Shown here in pieces: positions 22,718 through 33,291 of a DNA stretch of 64,000 nt. The DNA is from Gyrodactylus bullatarudis. Lineage: Eukaryota > Platyhelminthes > Monogenea > Gyrodactylidea > Gyrodactylidae. Below the pieces are notes generated by a model that worked only from the letters and a program-made list of their open reading frames with translations, did no database searches and was not told the DNA's origin. Positions within the stretch are counted from its first letter, which is position 1. Each line of letters opens with the position of its first letter. Both the position numbers and the translations under genes were made by a program. Location: NCBI GenBank assembly GCA_012064415.1, contig SSNU01000071.1, forward strand, positions 301,024 through 365,023, written 5' to 3'.

Positions 22718-23623
22718 ATGTTTGAAATAAGTGTACAGGCCAAATCTTACTGTGTTATAGCAGTAATGCTAGGTAGTTTTGCTATGGTTTATCCAACATT
22801 TTTCCATCCACTTATAATGAGGATATTTGGTTTCACTGAAGTACCTGCGTATCAAGAAGATCAAATACACTTGAGGAAAACACCAAGATCTAATCCCATT
22901 TACAACAACAATCAAAACCAAGAGCGTTTCTCTCAAAAATCCACCGGCCTTATCGGTGTCGTCCTGCCCTTTTATGCAATTGGTATCTGTGGCTACTTGG
23001 TTTACACCTTGGCCAAAATTTTCTCTGGCAATTCAAAGAATTCTGATATAAAAAAAGATGCCTACTTAAAGGAATACTATAGAAATTTCCATTACGATGT
23101 GAACAAGGGTAAATTCAAAATGAACCATGATAGTTCTGATGAAGAAAAAGATCCAAACATGTCCGGTTCATATGACTGGGCGTCGAATTTTGGCGATGAC
23201 ACCACAAGCCATCTCTATAGATCTTCTAAAAGCCTTCCTAAAGATTTGGCTTCTTTGCTCAAAAAAGTTGATGATAAGGACTTGAGTAACTTCTAGTGTC
23301 TATTTAATATATTAATTCTAGATGAAGATGAACTCTGTGACCTACGACATAGACTTGAGGAGACAGAGAGGGAAATGACTCAATTGCTTGAAGCCCTCAA
23401 GGAAGTCGAAAGGAATCAAATTAAAGTTGACGCTGAACAAGAAAAAGTGGAAAAAATAAAACCTGACCATGAAATTTCTCCAGGTAAAGCTGACAACAAA
23501 CAAGGTAAGAAACCTAAAAATGAAAAAACGCCAAGTGAACTTTCCGAGCCATGTATTCCTGCTCAAGTCAAACAAGGTAAACTTAACAATAAGAAATCCA
23601 ATAAAAAGAAAAAGACATCGTGA
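22718..23623 (+). CDS. RIC3: RIC3 acetylcholine receptor chaperone
   Basis: Two exons, 22718-23285 and 23322-23623, joined over a 36-bp intron (GTAACT...TTCTAG), give about 289 aa. An N-terminal membrane segment (residues 10-33, VMLGSFAMVYPTFFHPLI) is followed by a polar linker, a second hydrophobic segment (residues 74-97, GLIGVVLPFYAIGICGYLVY) and a coiled coil encoded by exon 2 (LRHRLEETEREMTQLLEALK). This layout is the RIC3 family signature: an ER protein that assists folding and assembly of nicotinic acetylcholine receptors. The lysine-rich tail ends NKKSNKKKKTS. If the mini-intron is retained, translation ends at SNF after 192 aa and the coiled coil is lost. Confidence 0.85.
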
Positions 23624-23945
23624 AAATGAATGTAAAGCAATCCATTTTATCTACCAAAATTACATTACCGCTACGTTATTAAAATTAATTAATTAGTGTA
23701 ATTTTTTTCTAAATAGATCCTTTTTGAATTTTATCAAATTTTTAATTTCCGGTGGAGAGACATTTCAGGGAAAATACAGTTAACGAAAATGGGAGTTTCT
23801 CTTAGTTAGCTTCACATTAGTTCACTAAGACACGATTGGCTGTATTCTATTTGACCAATCAGAATGCACAACCAATTAAAGTAAGAGATTTCGTTCCATT
23901 GATTTAAGCAATTTTCATGATTGCAAAATTTCATTGCATGCTACA

Positions 23946-26900
23946 ATGGTTCCTTGTGAGGAGGAATTCCACATACTACACTTTAATGATGTCTATAATG
24001 TAGAGGCAAATGAAAATCTAAAGAATGATATTTGCGGAGGAGCTTCAAGGTTCACTACCGCCATAAATGAACAACGTGCTAGGGCACCCGAAACAACCTT
24101 GACTCTCTTCTCAGGAGATGCACTTAGTCCTTCAATTATAAGTACCATAACGAACGGAGTTCACATGATACCGATTCTTAATCAGATGAAAATTGACTGT
24201 GCCGTCATTGGGAATCATGACTTTGATTTTGGTGTTGACAATCTGGTCGATTGTATAAAGAATTCCAATTTCCCCTGGCTTAACAGTAACTGCTATGATC
24301 GTCTGAGTAATGGTTTACTGTGCGATTTACCCCCATGTTTCATCATTGAAAAGAAAGGCATACGAATCGGCATTATCGGATTAGTGAGTTTCAAAAGTTT
24401 CTCTCTTTAATCTGAGTTTAAAATTGACTCAAAAGAGGGATGATAAATTTACTTTAAATCTGTAGTTATCGGGGAGAAAAGTTAGGCACTTGAAGATGAA
24501 AGAGAACAGAGTTTTGACAGATGAAAGACTCAAATTTCATGTACTGAACTACCAAAAACTTTCTATTCAAAGTGAAAAATCAAATAGAATACAGGTGTCG
24601 AGATGAGTTTTAATTTAAAATGTAAAAGCAACACTTGAGCGTTGAGATATAAGGGCATAACTAGTTTACAACAATAAGACATGCAGTGTGAAGATTTCAA
24701 GAGAATAAACTTATTAAAAAAGCCATGAAAGTTATAAAAATTGTTTCAAGGTGGAACCAGCCTGGATCGAAACTTTGGCTATGGTCAATGAAGATAACGT
24801 TTTTGTCAAGGATTTTTGCCTAGAAGGTCGAAAGTTGGCTAATAAACTTCGCTCAAACTGGGACTGTGATGTCATAATAGCATTGACACACATGCGCTGG
24901 CCAAACGACAGATTGCTTGCTGAAAAAGTACCCGAAATCGACATAATCCTTGGTGGACACGATCATGATTCTGGCTTTGAGCGTATCAAATCTATTAATG
25001 GCGAAGATCGATTCGTTGTCAAAAGTGGTACGGACTTTCGACAATTGAAGAGGATATCCTTCAAAATCAATATGGAAACGAAGCAAATTAATTTTGGTAT
25101 GTTCAGCTACCATTGTTTATTGAATGTCAAATCGATACAAAAGATTTTCATACACGTGAATATCCTTAAATGGCAAAAAATTTCTAATTTCAAATATTCC
25201 TCAGAAAGAAAATAGCAAAATTAACACAGTCTCTCTTCAGTCATCGATAGACAGATCCTCTTGCACTACTGTTGATAAGAAAATAATTGATAAAGAAGAA
25301 CTTTATCATGATAATTCTAATTGCAAGTTGGTCTCGATTTTTAATTATTTAACACAAATTTGCATTACTATGGGTTCTCTATTTGGAGTGTAGCTCGATA
25401 CTTTAAAATTATTTAAATACTTTGTACTTTTATTGAAACTGAAAGAATATTCAAACTCGATATTGAAAAGGATACATAAATTTTAATTGCAGAATTAGTT
25501 CGTTCAAAACTACATATAGTCAACTATACACGAATTTTAATGATTATTGATTTTTAATTGTACTGAAAAATTCAAAGTCTGAAATTAATGACATTGAAAT
25601 AATCAGGGATTTTTTTCATCAACTAATCGAAATCTGAATCAACTAATCAAAGGCATTTACATTTTTTCAAAAAAAAAATGTTAGACAAGAAAACCCATTT
25701 CCAATGCTTGAACATGATCCGAGATCCATGTAAGAATTGACAAATCTATCATAAATTAAATGGTTATATTCGATTTCCTTGTCTAATGATGATCGCTCTT
25801 TTACACTTTGAAATCAAGAGACAGTATTTGCCACAAATTTACATATTTTACATGTATTTCGAATTTCAACACAGTTATCTCTAAAACGTAGGAGTTTCCT
25901 TTCATAAACTAATTCGGTTCAAAAATAAAAAAAGTTCTTAGCACATATATTCGAGCGATCTAAATATTATATATAATTATATAAAAGGTTAAATATGTTA
26001 ACAAAATTTGATGAAATTAAGCAAATTCAACCCATTTTTTGCTGCCACTAAGTATTTTGAAAAAACCCTGTCTGCTAAATCAAAAATTGGCAATATTTTT
26101 CAAAGATAAAAATTTATTATTGTCTAGTAGGGTGATGTTTTCAACCTCATATTAGCACCAACCTTTCTGATAGAACTATAAATTCTAAGCATTATTTTGT
26201 ATTGAAGAATGTGTCGAAAATTATTCTCCATTATGCCATTTGGTTTTAAAAATCCAAAAATTTTTAAATCGCCGCTCAATTTTCAATGAATTTTTACTAT
26301 GTAATCACTAAAATCCGGAATATCTTTTATGAGTTCAACGGCCATTTAATGAGTTTCTTAATTTTTATCTTCAAAAATAGTAATCTTATCATCAAAAGGG
26401 CCTTTATGATGAATTTCGTTGTTTTATCATGTCCGTGGGATATTGTGGGAAAAATGAACAATGACATAAATATGCAAAACATGATCTGAGTACTAAATTC
26501 TATCAGAAAAGTAAGTGCTCTCGGGATGTGTTTGGAGAAAAAAAAATTTTATCCTAGCCTATTGTCTACTGAACCTTTGGCTTATCTGTAGAACATTTGC
26601 CCCCTCTTGTTTTGCAGTAATTCTTCTCAAAGACAAACAGACTAAAGGCTTTTTATTATCGATGAGATGAAAACGAATCCCTTGCGGTGATTTCAATAAA
26701 ATTTTCGGTTCAAAGAATGGGATTTTGTCGTCAAATGCGAATTTGAAAAATGACTATATTTTTCATTAAGATAATTTTTCTCAGAATTTTTTTCTTCAAC
26801 TGGTAAAAGTGAGCAACATGAGTGGGATTCCAGAAAATCTTTGAAAAATTCGAATTCCTGTTGGAAAAATCGAGATTTCTGTAAAAATCATAGATTCATC

Positions 26901-29900
26901 ATCACACAACTTTAGATAGGACCATCCCTAGTAAAATTTATTTTCTCGGAGATAAAGAATGCTAGCTGAATTATAATTTGTCAGGTTACTATTAAATGTT
27001 TGCTCGATAAAATGGTATAATTGATTTTGAACAGGAAAGTAAAAGGTATCGAATTTTTATGAAACATATTGCGGAATAGATTTTTGTTTTAGACAACATT
27101 AAGGAAATACTAAATTTGTCCTTCCATTATATAAAGAGTAAAATTCGTAAATTTGAAATGAAATCTTTTGTTATCGTATAAAGAGATTTACCTACGCATT
27201 TTCTCATATCTTACCGGCCATTCTTGATTTCAGCAAAAAATACAGAGTTTACAAGAAATACAGAGGGTATACTCTTGAAAATTCTTAACCAGCTAAACTA
27301 GAATATCTCTTGTTTTTTTGGCGAGATTGAAAAATGAAAAATTCCATTTTAAAACTAAAAACCGATCTCTCAAACTTTGAAAAATTTTATAGTTTCCACC
27401 CTATGGCGACATAAATTCATAAAACTTGATCTAATGGGAGAAATCTTCCCTTAGCATAGGATTATGTTGTTTTTTTTAAAATTCAGACTTGGTTTTTAAG
27501 TCTCAGAACATCTGAGGATCAATAAATAGTTTTAAAATTATTGGTCGCACTTATTTTTGAGCAGAAATTAACTTTTTAATCGATAACTTTTCTAGGAAGA
27601 GTGAATGAGAACTTTAATGGCACTATTCCTATTTATAATTGGCTAATTATTTGTATATTTAATACAGTAACCAATTTAATAGTTTTTTTTCTAACAGAAA
27701 AAATGGAAAAGTAGAAAAAAGGATATATTAACACCAAATGTACATTTCTCAAAGGTTCATCAGTAGTGTCTCTTTGATAATGATAAAAGTTAAAAGATGA
27801 ATGAAAATAATAATTTACAAATTATGAAAGAAATAGTAAAAGTTGACGAAAAATAGAATAAATGTAAGCTGAAAAAACACCAAAACTCTCCAATAAATAG
27901 CAACAGTGGAGAGAAAAGTGAAAAAGCTTACATAGGCCAAGGTAGTTGAAGGTTATAGGAATAATTCTTTTGAACACATAAGTCTGGTTTATATAAATTT
28001 ATGAAGAATTTCTCCTTCACCCAAACGTCTGTACTGTCATCACTCGGGTTTTTGTATAAAATTGAAAAATTCGAAATTGAAGCCTCATGCCCTTCCTGTC
28101 TAAGATGCCTAGTTATCGCTGTATCTTTCTTAAGGTGATCGTTCCCTCTAGTTGACAACTTTCTGATTGTACGTCCTATATAAGAAGATCCGCAGTCACA
28201 TTGAAATTTATAAATCAATAGAGTCTTCTCTTCAGGTCTCAGTAAATCTTTGTGAATCAAATTGAACAATCTCTGAGTTTTAAATACAATTTTCAATTGT
28301 ATGTTGTTATAATGTTGATCGATGAGATTTGTCAACTTTCTCCTTAAATCATTACTAAAACCATCTCCTTTGAAATTAAGTTTCATGAAAATTGTGGTCT
28401 TCTCAACTTCATCTGTGTTTTCAACGACATCTCTATCGACTGGTAAGTTGATAAATTTGTCCACAAATTTATTGGGATACCCATTTTCCATTAAACACAA
28501 CTTCAAATTCTCTATTTCCTTTGGAATTTCTTCTGGACTCGCTATCCTTCTTATCCTCTTACTCAATCCAATTACTAGACCAACTTTATGTGAAATAGGA
28601 CTAAAACTAGCAAAATGCAGATATTTGCCATTGTCCGTCTTTTTCTTGAAGATGTTTCTTTGAATTGAGCCGTCATCTCTTCTAGTTAGTTTAACGTCTA
28701 AGAAACTCAGAATATCATTAGATTCTTTTTCCATAGTAAATTTAATATTATATTTAATATTTATATTTTTATATTTATATTTATATTTAATAGAATGAAA
28801 CGAATTCATCTTTAAGAAAAAGTCATCTGATGATACATTCGGTTTCATCAAAATAAAATTCGTGACTTTTTAAAATCGAATAAGATAAACTCAAAGAATC
28901 CTAGAATTAAAATACACGCGTCGAAGCTAAAAATTTGAAATATTTTGCATTCTTTTAGCTTTGAGCTTGCAAATTTTAAATTTCAATATTACTCCCAATA
29001 GACAATGTCTAGTAGACATGGGAATCAAAGATTTCGAATTTCTCATTTTTAAAGAAATTGAAAATTCAACGTTTAGTCAATGATGATGATATCCCTTGTT
29101 GTATTGTTCTCCAAAGTTCTCTAAAAATTCCTATTTTCTCATTAAACTATACTTTTGGTTAGTCTTTTTGACATCGGTTCTTTTCATTTGTAGACACTGT
29201 CAGAGATGAAGATATTTTCACCAAACGAGAAATCATACCGGATCCCATAGTCCAAAATCTTGTTGATGATGTATCCAAGTCAATTATGGAGAAATTAAGC
29301 AAGGTTATTGGCAAAGTTGAAACTGAATTAGACGGCCGCTTCAACATGATTCGAACTCAGGAGACGAATCTGGGTAATTTTCTCTGTGATGTCGCCATGA
29401 CAACTGTAGATGCTGATTGCTGTCTAATCAATTCTGGGTCAATACGCATTGACAAGCTCATTCCACCTGGACCGATAACATTAAAGACGCTCAATTTAAT
29501 TTTACCCGGCATAGACCAAGTTGTGGTCATAGAACTGAGTGGATTAGAAATCCTTGAGGTTCTGGAAAATTCGGTCTCCAAGGCAAGTCCAAACTTAAGC
29601 TAGACTTGAAATGAAGATGAGGATTAACTATTCTTTTTACAAAAAAATCTCAATATTTTTCTACCGGAGCGTAAGGAATAGAGATGTAACGAATTTTGAC
29701 CTTTTAAACGTAGTATAAATTCATTGAAAATCTAGCGGCATTTTTAAAAAGGGGTATTTGCAAAACTAGTATGTTCTAGGGTTGTTTATTCAGAATTAGT
29801 ATGTTTTTTAATTGAAAAATCAAATCTAGTATGTCTTTTTACGTAAGTGCATATAAAAGTAATTTCAGATTCAGTATGTCCATGAGTTTTGTTTTTAAAT

Positions 29901-32474
29901 TTAGTATGTTTTCGCTCAAAATTAGTATGTATTATTAGATTTTATTTATAAATAACCTGTTTTGTTTTCAAACTTAGTATATACTATATACATTTTTGGT
30001 CTTGGATCAGAGCAAAGACATTGATTCAATCCTTTCAAATCTAAATTCAATGCATCCAAATATAGAATTCACTTGAAAAATTCTTATCTTTAAACTTGAA
30101 TATTATCACAGACAAGCATTTTGATACTTGATCTTGAATAAAATAATGTCAAGAACTCAGAGTGTACTATCATTCGACAAGGTTGAAAAATTTGTTACAT
30201 CTCTAGTAAGGAAGAAATATATATTTCTTGAATTTCATGATAAAATGAAATGTTGTAAGAAAGAATTTCGGAAAAAAACCAATCTGGTCGAAATTCAAGA
30301 CCGTTTTTCGAAGATCTGCCAAGTTTCCACTTTTTCAACTCAAATTTTTGAAATAGATTTCGAAGTTTTAAAGCAACTTGATACACTTTTGGTTCAACAT
30401 TAGACGAAGAATTAAAACCTTAGGCCTGAGATTGAGGAAAAGTCGCGATTTTCAACAAAAAGTTAAACTTTTTAAATTTCCTTCGTGATAATCGACAAAT
30501 TCAGATTTTTCCATTTCCCACAATAACGACAAATTTCTATGAACTTTTTTAGATGAATTCGAATTCTTTATCTAATGATGACCCGAAATGTCAAAAATTA
30601 GTTGCTTAAATCATCGGAATCCATAAAAATTCTAAACTCAAACTAAAATATAGGCCTAATTTTGACCAGATGGAATTGTTAAAAAAATTTGTTTTTGACT
30701 TTCCGGAGAAAAAGATTAACTAGAATAATTTCGTTCTAGGTGCTTGGGTAATATACCCCACAGGAACGTCTTATTTGGTAATGAATTAGCCTATGTCGCT
30801 GAATGTTACAGCTTACTAGTACGAAAGAAATAATCAAAGTATACATATTTGGTAAACATATACTCGCGTTTCGTCCTCTTTTGGACTCATCACTATGCCA
30901 CAACCTAGCATTGTAGTCCAATGCTCAATCCACTCGTCCAATTTAAATTATTTCTACATGCTGTAGCGTACCCCTAGTGTTTTCAAACTAATGAATAGTG
31001 CAGCACCAATACTTGTAGACGAATGCTCAATCCACTCGTCAATGCGATATTTCTTAGGTTCAAATCTCAGGTTGTGGCATACTGATGAGTCCGAAAGAGG
31101 ACGAAACGCGAGTATATGTTTACCAAATATGTATACTTTGATTATTTCTTTCGTACTAGTCTTGGTGGGATCAATTAGTAAGCTGTAACATTCAGCGACA
31201 TAGGCTAATCCATTTCCAAATAAGACGTTCCTGTGGGGTATATTACCCAAGGACCTAGAACGAAATTATTCTAGTTAGTTGAGTTTTTCGTAGATATCTA
31301 AAGACTAAAGCAGTCTTATTGGTCTTAGATCCAAAAGATTCTCTTATCAATTGAATATGCCAGATTCAAATAGTATTTTTTTGGATCTAAAGCCAAGAAT
31401 TCCAAGATTGATCTTTAAAAAGATGCAAAATTAAAACTAGTTTTATCCATCTTGTATACCAGATATCCCTATCTTCTTTCGTTACACACTCTAGACAAGA
31501 ATTTTGATACCCCATCTTGATGGAAAAATTATACAAAAATTTCTATGAATTTTAAAATAGTTTGACCATAACTCTATATAGTCAGGATAACGGATTACCT
31601 TTTCATAAAAATGTATAAGTATATTAAGTAACGAGAGTAATGCAAGAGATTTTTTTCTCAAGTCAGAATCTATTGAATCATGATAAATTTGTATACCGTT
31701 ATTATTTTGTTCTTGATAAAAAAGAACTCAATTTAAAATCGTAACTTTAAAATCCAAACCAACAATTTTAAAAATTCAAATTCAAATTTTTGAGTTGCCG
31801 AATCAAAGTAAAAAACAATTTCTACAAAATGCAAACTTTTTCTAATCAAATGATTTTTAGATTTTAAGTAAATTAAAATTCTTTTATAGATACCAGCTTT
31901 GGAGGGAAGATTTGCTCAAGTCAGTAATATCGTATTTAAATATAGAAAAAATTCTCCGCCTGGAAGTCGAGTTATAAAAGAAAGTGTCCTTATAGATGAG
32001 AAACCTCTTATTTTAACTAGAAAGTACAACGTTGCCATGAATGAGTTCCTATCCTCAGGGAAAGATGGCTATGATGTTTTGGTTGGTAAACGAATCATTC
32101 TAGATTCTGAAGAGAGTCTTCCTCTCATCACAGCGGTTACAAACTATTTCAAGACCGTATCAGTAATTAATGGTCTCACGAAGAAACGAACAAATCATTT
32201 TCAACATTTGACACAAGTAGTTCATCGTCAGAGTACGAATAAAAATATTGCCGTAGCTCTTTCAGGGCTGTTGGGACAATTTTCAATGCCTATTCAAGTC
32301 AAAGAAAACATTCAAATGATTGAAGAAGTTATTAGGGAACCGGAAATCGAAAAACACCCTGAAGAGAACGAAAATTTGTGGGGCAAATTGAAGACAATGG
32401 TGGAAAAAAAAGATAGAGAAAGATGTCGTGTGGCTCCCAAAATTGAAGGGCGTATTATTCCCGTTGATGACTAG
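23946..32474 (+). CDS. 5'-nucleotidase-like metallophosphoesterase, cytosolic
   Basis: Four exons: 23946-24383, 24751-25096, 29194-29582 and 31890-32474, all in phase, giving 585 aa. The metallophosphatase domain shows HFNDVYN (metal ligand), SGDALSPS, GNHDFDFG, THMRWPND and GGHDHD in order. The C-terminal 5'-nucleotidase domain (exons 3-4) shows TNLGNFLCD, NSGSIR and GKDGYD. The family hydrolyses nucleotide or sugar-phosphate monoesters. There is no signal peptide or GPI signal, unlike ecto-5'-nucleotidase (CD73), and the HFNDVYN variant marks the cytosolic YfkN-like subgroup. The ATG at 23946 (MVPCEEE) is the first in frame. Intron 3 has a GC donor (AAG|GCAAGT). Introns 2 and 3 carry MITE T2, a Penelope-like element and a hammerhead pair. 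Confidence 0.9.
26124..26562 (-). mobile_element. MITE family T, copy 2
   Basis: Inverted relative to the copies at 8964 and 46823. It keeps ATTCTCCATTATGCCAT, the AAATCGCCGCTCAATTTTCA block and a terminal CCTAGCCTA; the other terminus is eroded (CTAGTAGGGTGATGTT). It carries an insertion of about 45 bp compared with the other copies. Confidence 0.65.
26680..26905. repeat. Partial Q-family foldback arm
   Basis: Matches the inner and right part of family Q (ATTTTGTCGTCAAATGCGAAT, AAAATGACTATATTTTTCAT, GTTGGAAAAATCGAGATTTC, CATAGATTCATCATCA). Only one arm is present. Confidence 0.55.
27780..28860 (-). mobile_element. 5'-truncated Penelope-like element (PLE)
   Basis: The element holds the open reading frame at 27928-28851 and a 3' flank that recurs in another PLE copy near 49570-49680 (CAATAAATAGCAACAGTG). 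The catalytic part of the reverse transcriptase is missing, so the copy is truncated at its 5' end and sits in intron 2 of the nucleotidase-like gene. Confidence 0.8.
27928..28851 (-). CDS. PLE RT C-terminus plus GIY-YIG endonuclease
   Basis: 307 codons without a stop. Residues about 39-58 (FTMEKES, SFLDVKLTRRDDGS) match the region just after the RT active site in Penelope-like elements. The C-terminal 97 residues (from about 211) form the GIY-YIG endonuclease: YKFQCDCGSSYIGRTIRKL, an arginine in RKLSTR, a C..C/H..H zinc-binding arrangement (CDCG ... RHLRQEGH) and the catalytic-type glutamate in WVKEKFFI. PLEs use this nuclease for target priming. The N-terminus contains a microsatellite-coded lysine/tyrosine stretch (residues 22-33) that may be non-functional. 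The upstream frame is closed by a stop, so a complete RT is absent. The lack of other stops suggests a fairly young copy. Confidence 0.85.
   Translation of the reverse strand: MMKPNVSSDDFFLKMNSFHSIKYKYKYKNINIKYNIKFTMEKESNDILSFLDVKLTRRDDGSIQRNIFKKKTDNGKYLHFASFSPISHKVGLVIGLSKRIRRIASPEEIPKEIENLKLCLMENGYPNKFVDKFINLPVDRDVVENTDEVEKTTIFMKLNFKGDGFSNDLRRKLTNLIDQHYNNIQLKIVFKTQRLFNLIHKDLLRPEEKTLLIYKFQCDCGSSYIGRTIRKLSTRGNDHLKKDTAITRHLRQEGHEASISNFSILYKNPSDDSTDVWVKEKFFINLYKPDLCVQKNYSYNLQLPWPM
29760..29985 (+). repeat. Irregular TAGTATGT motif array
   Basis: Seven occurrences of a nonamer-like motif (CTAGTATGT, TTAGTATGT, TCAGTATGT, TTAGTATAT) lie within about 220 bp at irregular spacings of roughly 20-55 bp, all in the same orientation and separated by unrelated AT-rich spacers. 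It is not a simple tandem repeat. Function unknown. Confidence 0.6.
30861..30900 (-). ncRNA. Hammerhead ribozyme, mutated core
   Basis: Read on the minus strand: GTGATGAG, stem II GTCC/GGAC, then GAAAC GCGA GTA. Everything is conserved except C3, which is G, breaking the essential C3-G8 pair. Probably inactive. Partner of the intact core at 31076-31120. Confidence 0.7.
31069..31125 (+). ncRNA. Type I hammerhead ribozyme, intact core
   Basis: The core CTGATGA is at 31082-31088. Stem II is GTCC/GGAC around the loop GAAAGA (31089-31102), followed by GAAA at 31103-31106. Stem III is AC/GT closed by a GCGA tetraloop (31106-31113), with cleavage expected after A31114 (GUA triplet). Stem I pairs CATA (31078-31081) with TATG (31115-31118), plus G-U pairs. 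All invariant core nucleotides are present. Minimal stem III is typical of the hammerheads described in Penelope-like and SINE-like retroelements. Confidence 0.85.
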
Positions 32475-33291
32475 TTTCTTTTAAATGGCACTTTTATTTT
32501 CATACTATATATTCGCAAGTGTAATGACTTTATTTCAGGTATGATTCAATGACCTTGAAACTTTTCATTTATATTCTTATATCTACTTACAAGTAAATAT
32601 ATTATAAAAAGAAAAATAATTGATTAAAAGTGTAATTATAATCTAAATTAGTGAATTGTAAGAATTACTTTTGTGCTGAGCAAAATTATTATTTTTTATT
32701 TAATTCTTATAGGGTTTTTTTTGTAACTGGGATAAGTGCTCATGTCTTCTAATTATCTTAAATCCGATGCGTAGAAGTCACAAATTTTGCCTTGGATATA
32801 AGATTCAATGTGTTTCTAATTTATAAGTTGATTAAGAAACAATCCAAACATGCAGGCATAGACGCATTTCGTATCCGAGAAGCCAACCAGAGAAGAGAAT
32901 TGATATAAACATGAGGTAATTTATTAAAAATAGAATACGATAGATGTTCACTTTGAATTTAGTAATAAAATGCAAAGATTCAGGCAAAATATACATAAAT
33001 TTGAATATGGTTTTTCATGAGGTTAAAAAATCTCTTGCTCAAAAATAAAGAGAAATAATTATGAAATGCACAAGAGAGACGTAGTTAGTTATTAAATGTA
33101 CTTAAATCGGCCAATCATTATTCTCTAATAGCGATAGATTTGGAATTTCTATTTGCCTGTCATGCCATTCAGAGTTTTTTCACTTTTAGAGTACATTAGA
33201 GTTAACAAAAATAAGAATTACAAGGTTAATTAAATAAATAAGAAAAAATCTCAGAACTGTTTTTCTTAATGTGAAATGCTCATGGGTCTAT
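32475..33291. other. Intergenic between convergent nucleotidase-like and p53 genes
   Basis: It holds the 3' flanks of both genes, which converge. Around 32850-32890 a minus-strand stretch (GGATACGAAATGCGTCTATG) faintly resembles the hammerhead element. Otherwise nothing is recognised. Confidence 0.5.

Larger units (their letters stand above)
25097..29193 (+). other. Intron 2 of the nucleotidase-like gene
   Basis: It contains MITE T2 (26124-26562, inverted), a partial Q-family foldback near 26680-26900 and the truncated Penelope-like element (27780-28860). The rest is AT-rich without recognisable features. Confidence 0.6.
30716..31278. mobile_element. Head-to-head pair of hammerhead-ribozyme elements
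   Basis: The left arm starts AACTAGAATAATTTCGTTCT and the right arm ends with its inverse. Each arm holds the hammerhead core, GCTGTAACATTCAGCGACATA or its inverse, and CTGTGGGGTATATTACCC. The right arm is preceded by a possible tRNA-like B box (GGTTCAAATC at about 31056). The pair interrupts a degenerate P-family element. Confidence 0.75.
29583..31889 (+). other. Intron 3 (GC-AG) of the nucleotidase-like gene
   Basis: Begins AAG|GCAAGT and ends TTTTATAG. It contains a degenerate P-family foldback (29606-29660 and about 30130-30715), a TAGTATGT motif array (29760-29985) and the inverted hammerhead pair (30716-31278). Confidence 0.65.

Noticed and set aside
28322..28663. Plus-strand ORF opposite the Penelope ORF
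   Set aside because: Antisense shadow of the PLE coding sequence; no independent features.
32850..32890. Minus-strand GGATACGAAATGCGTCTATG as a further hammerhead
   Set aside because: Resembles the 36.1 kb unit only weakly; no CTGANGA in place and no stem II.
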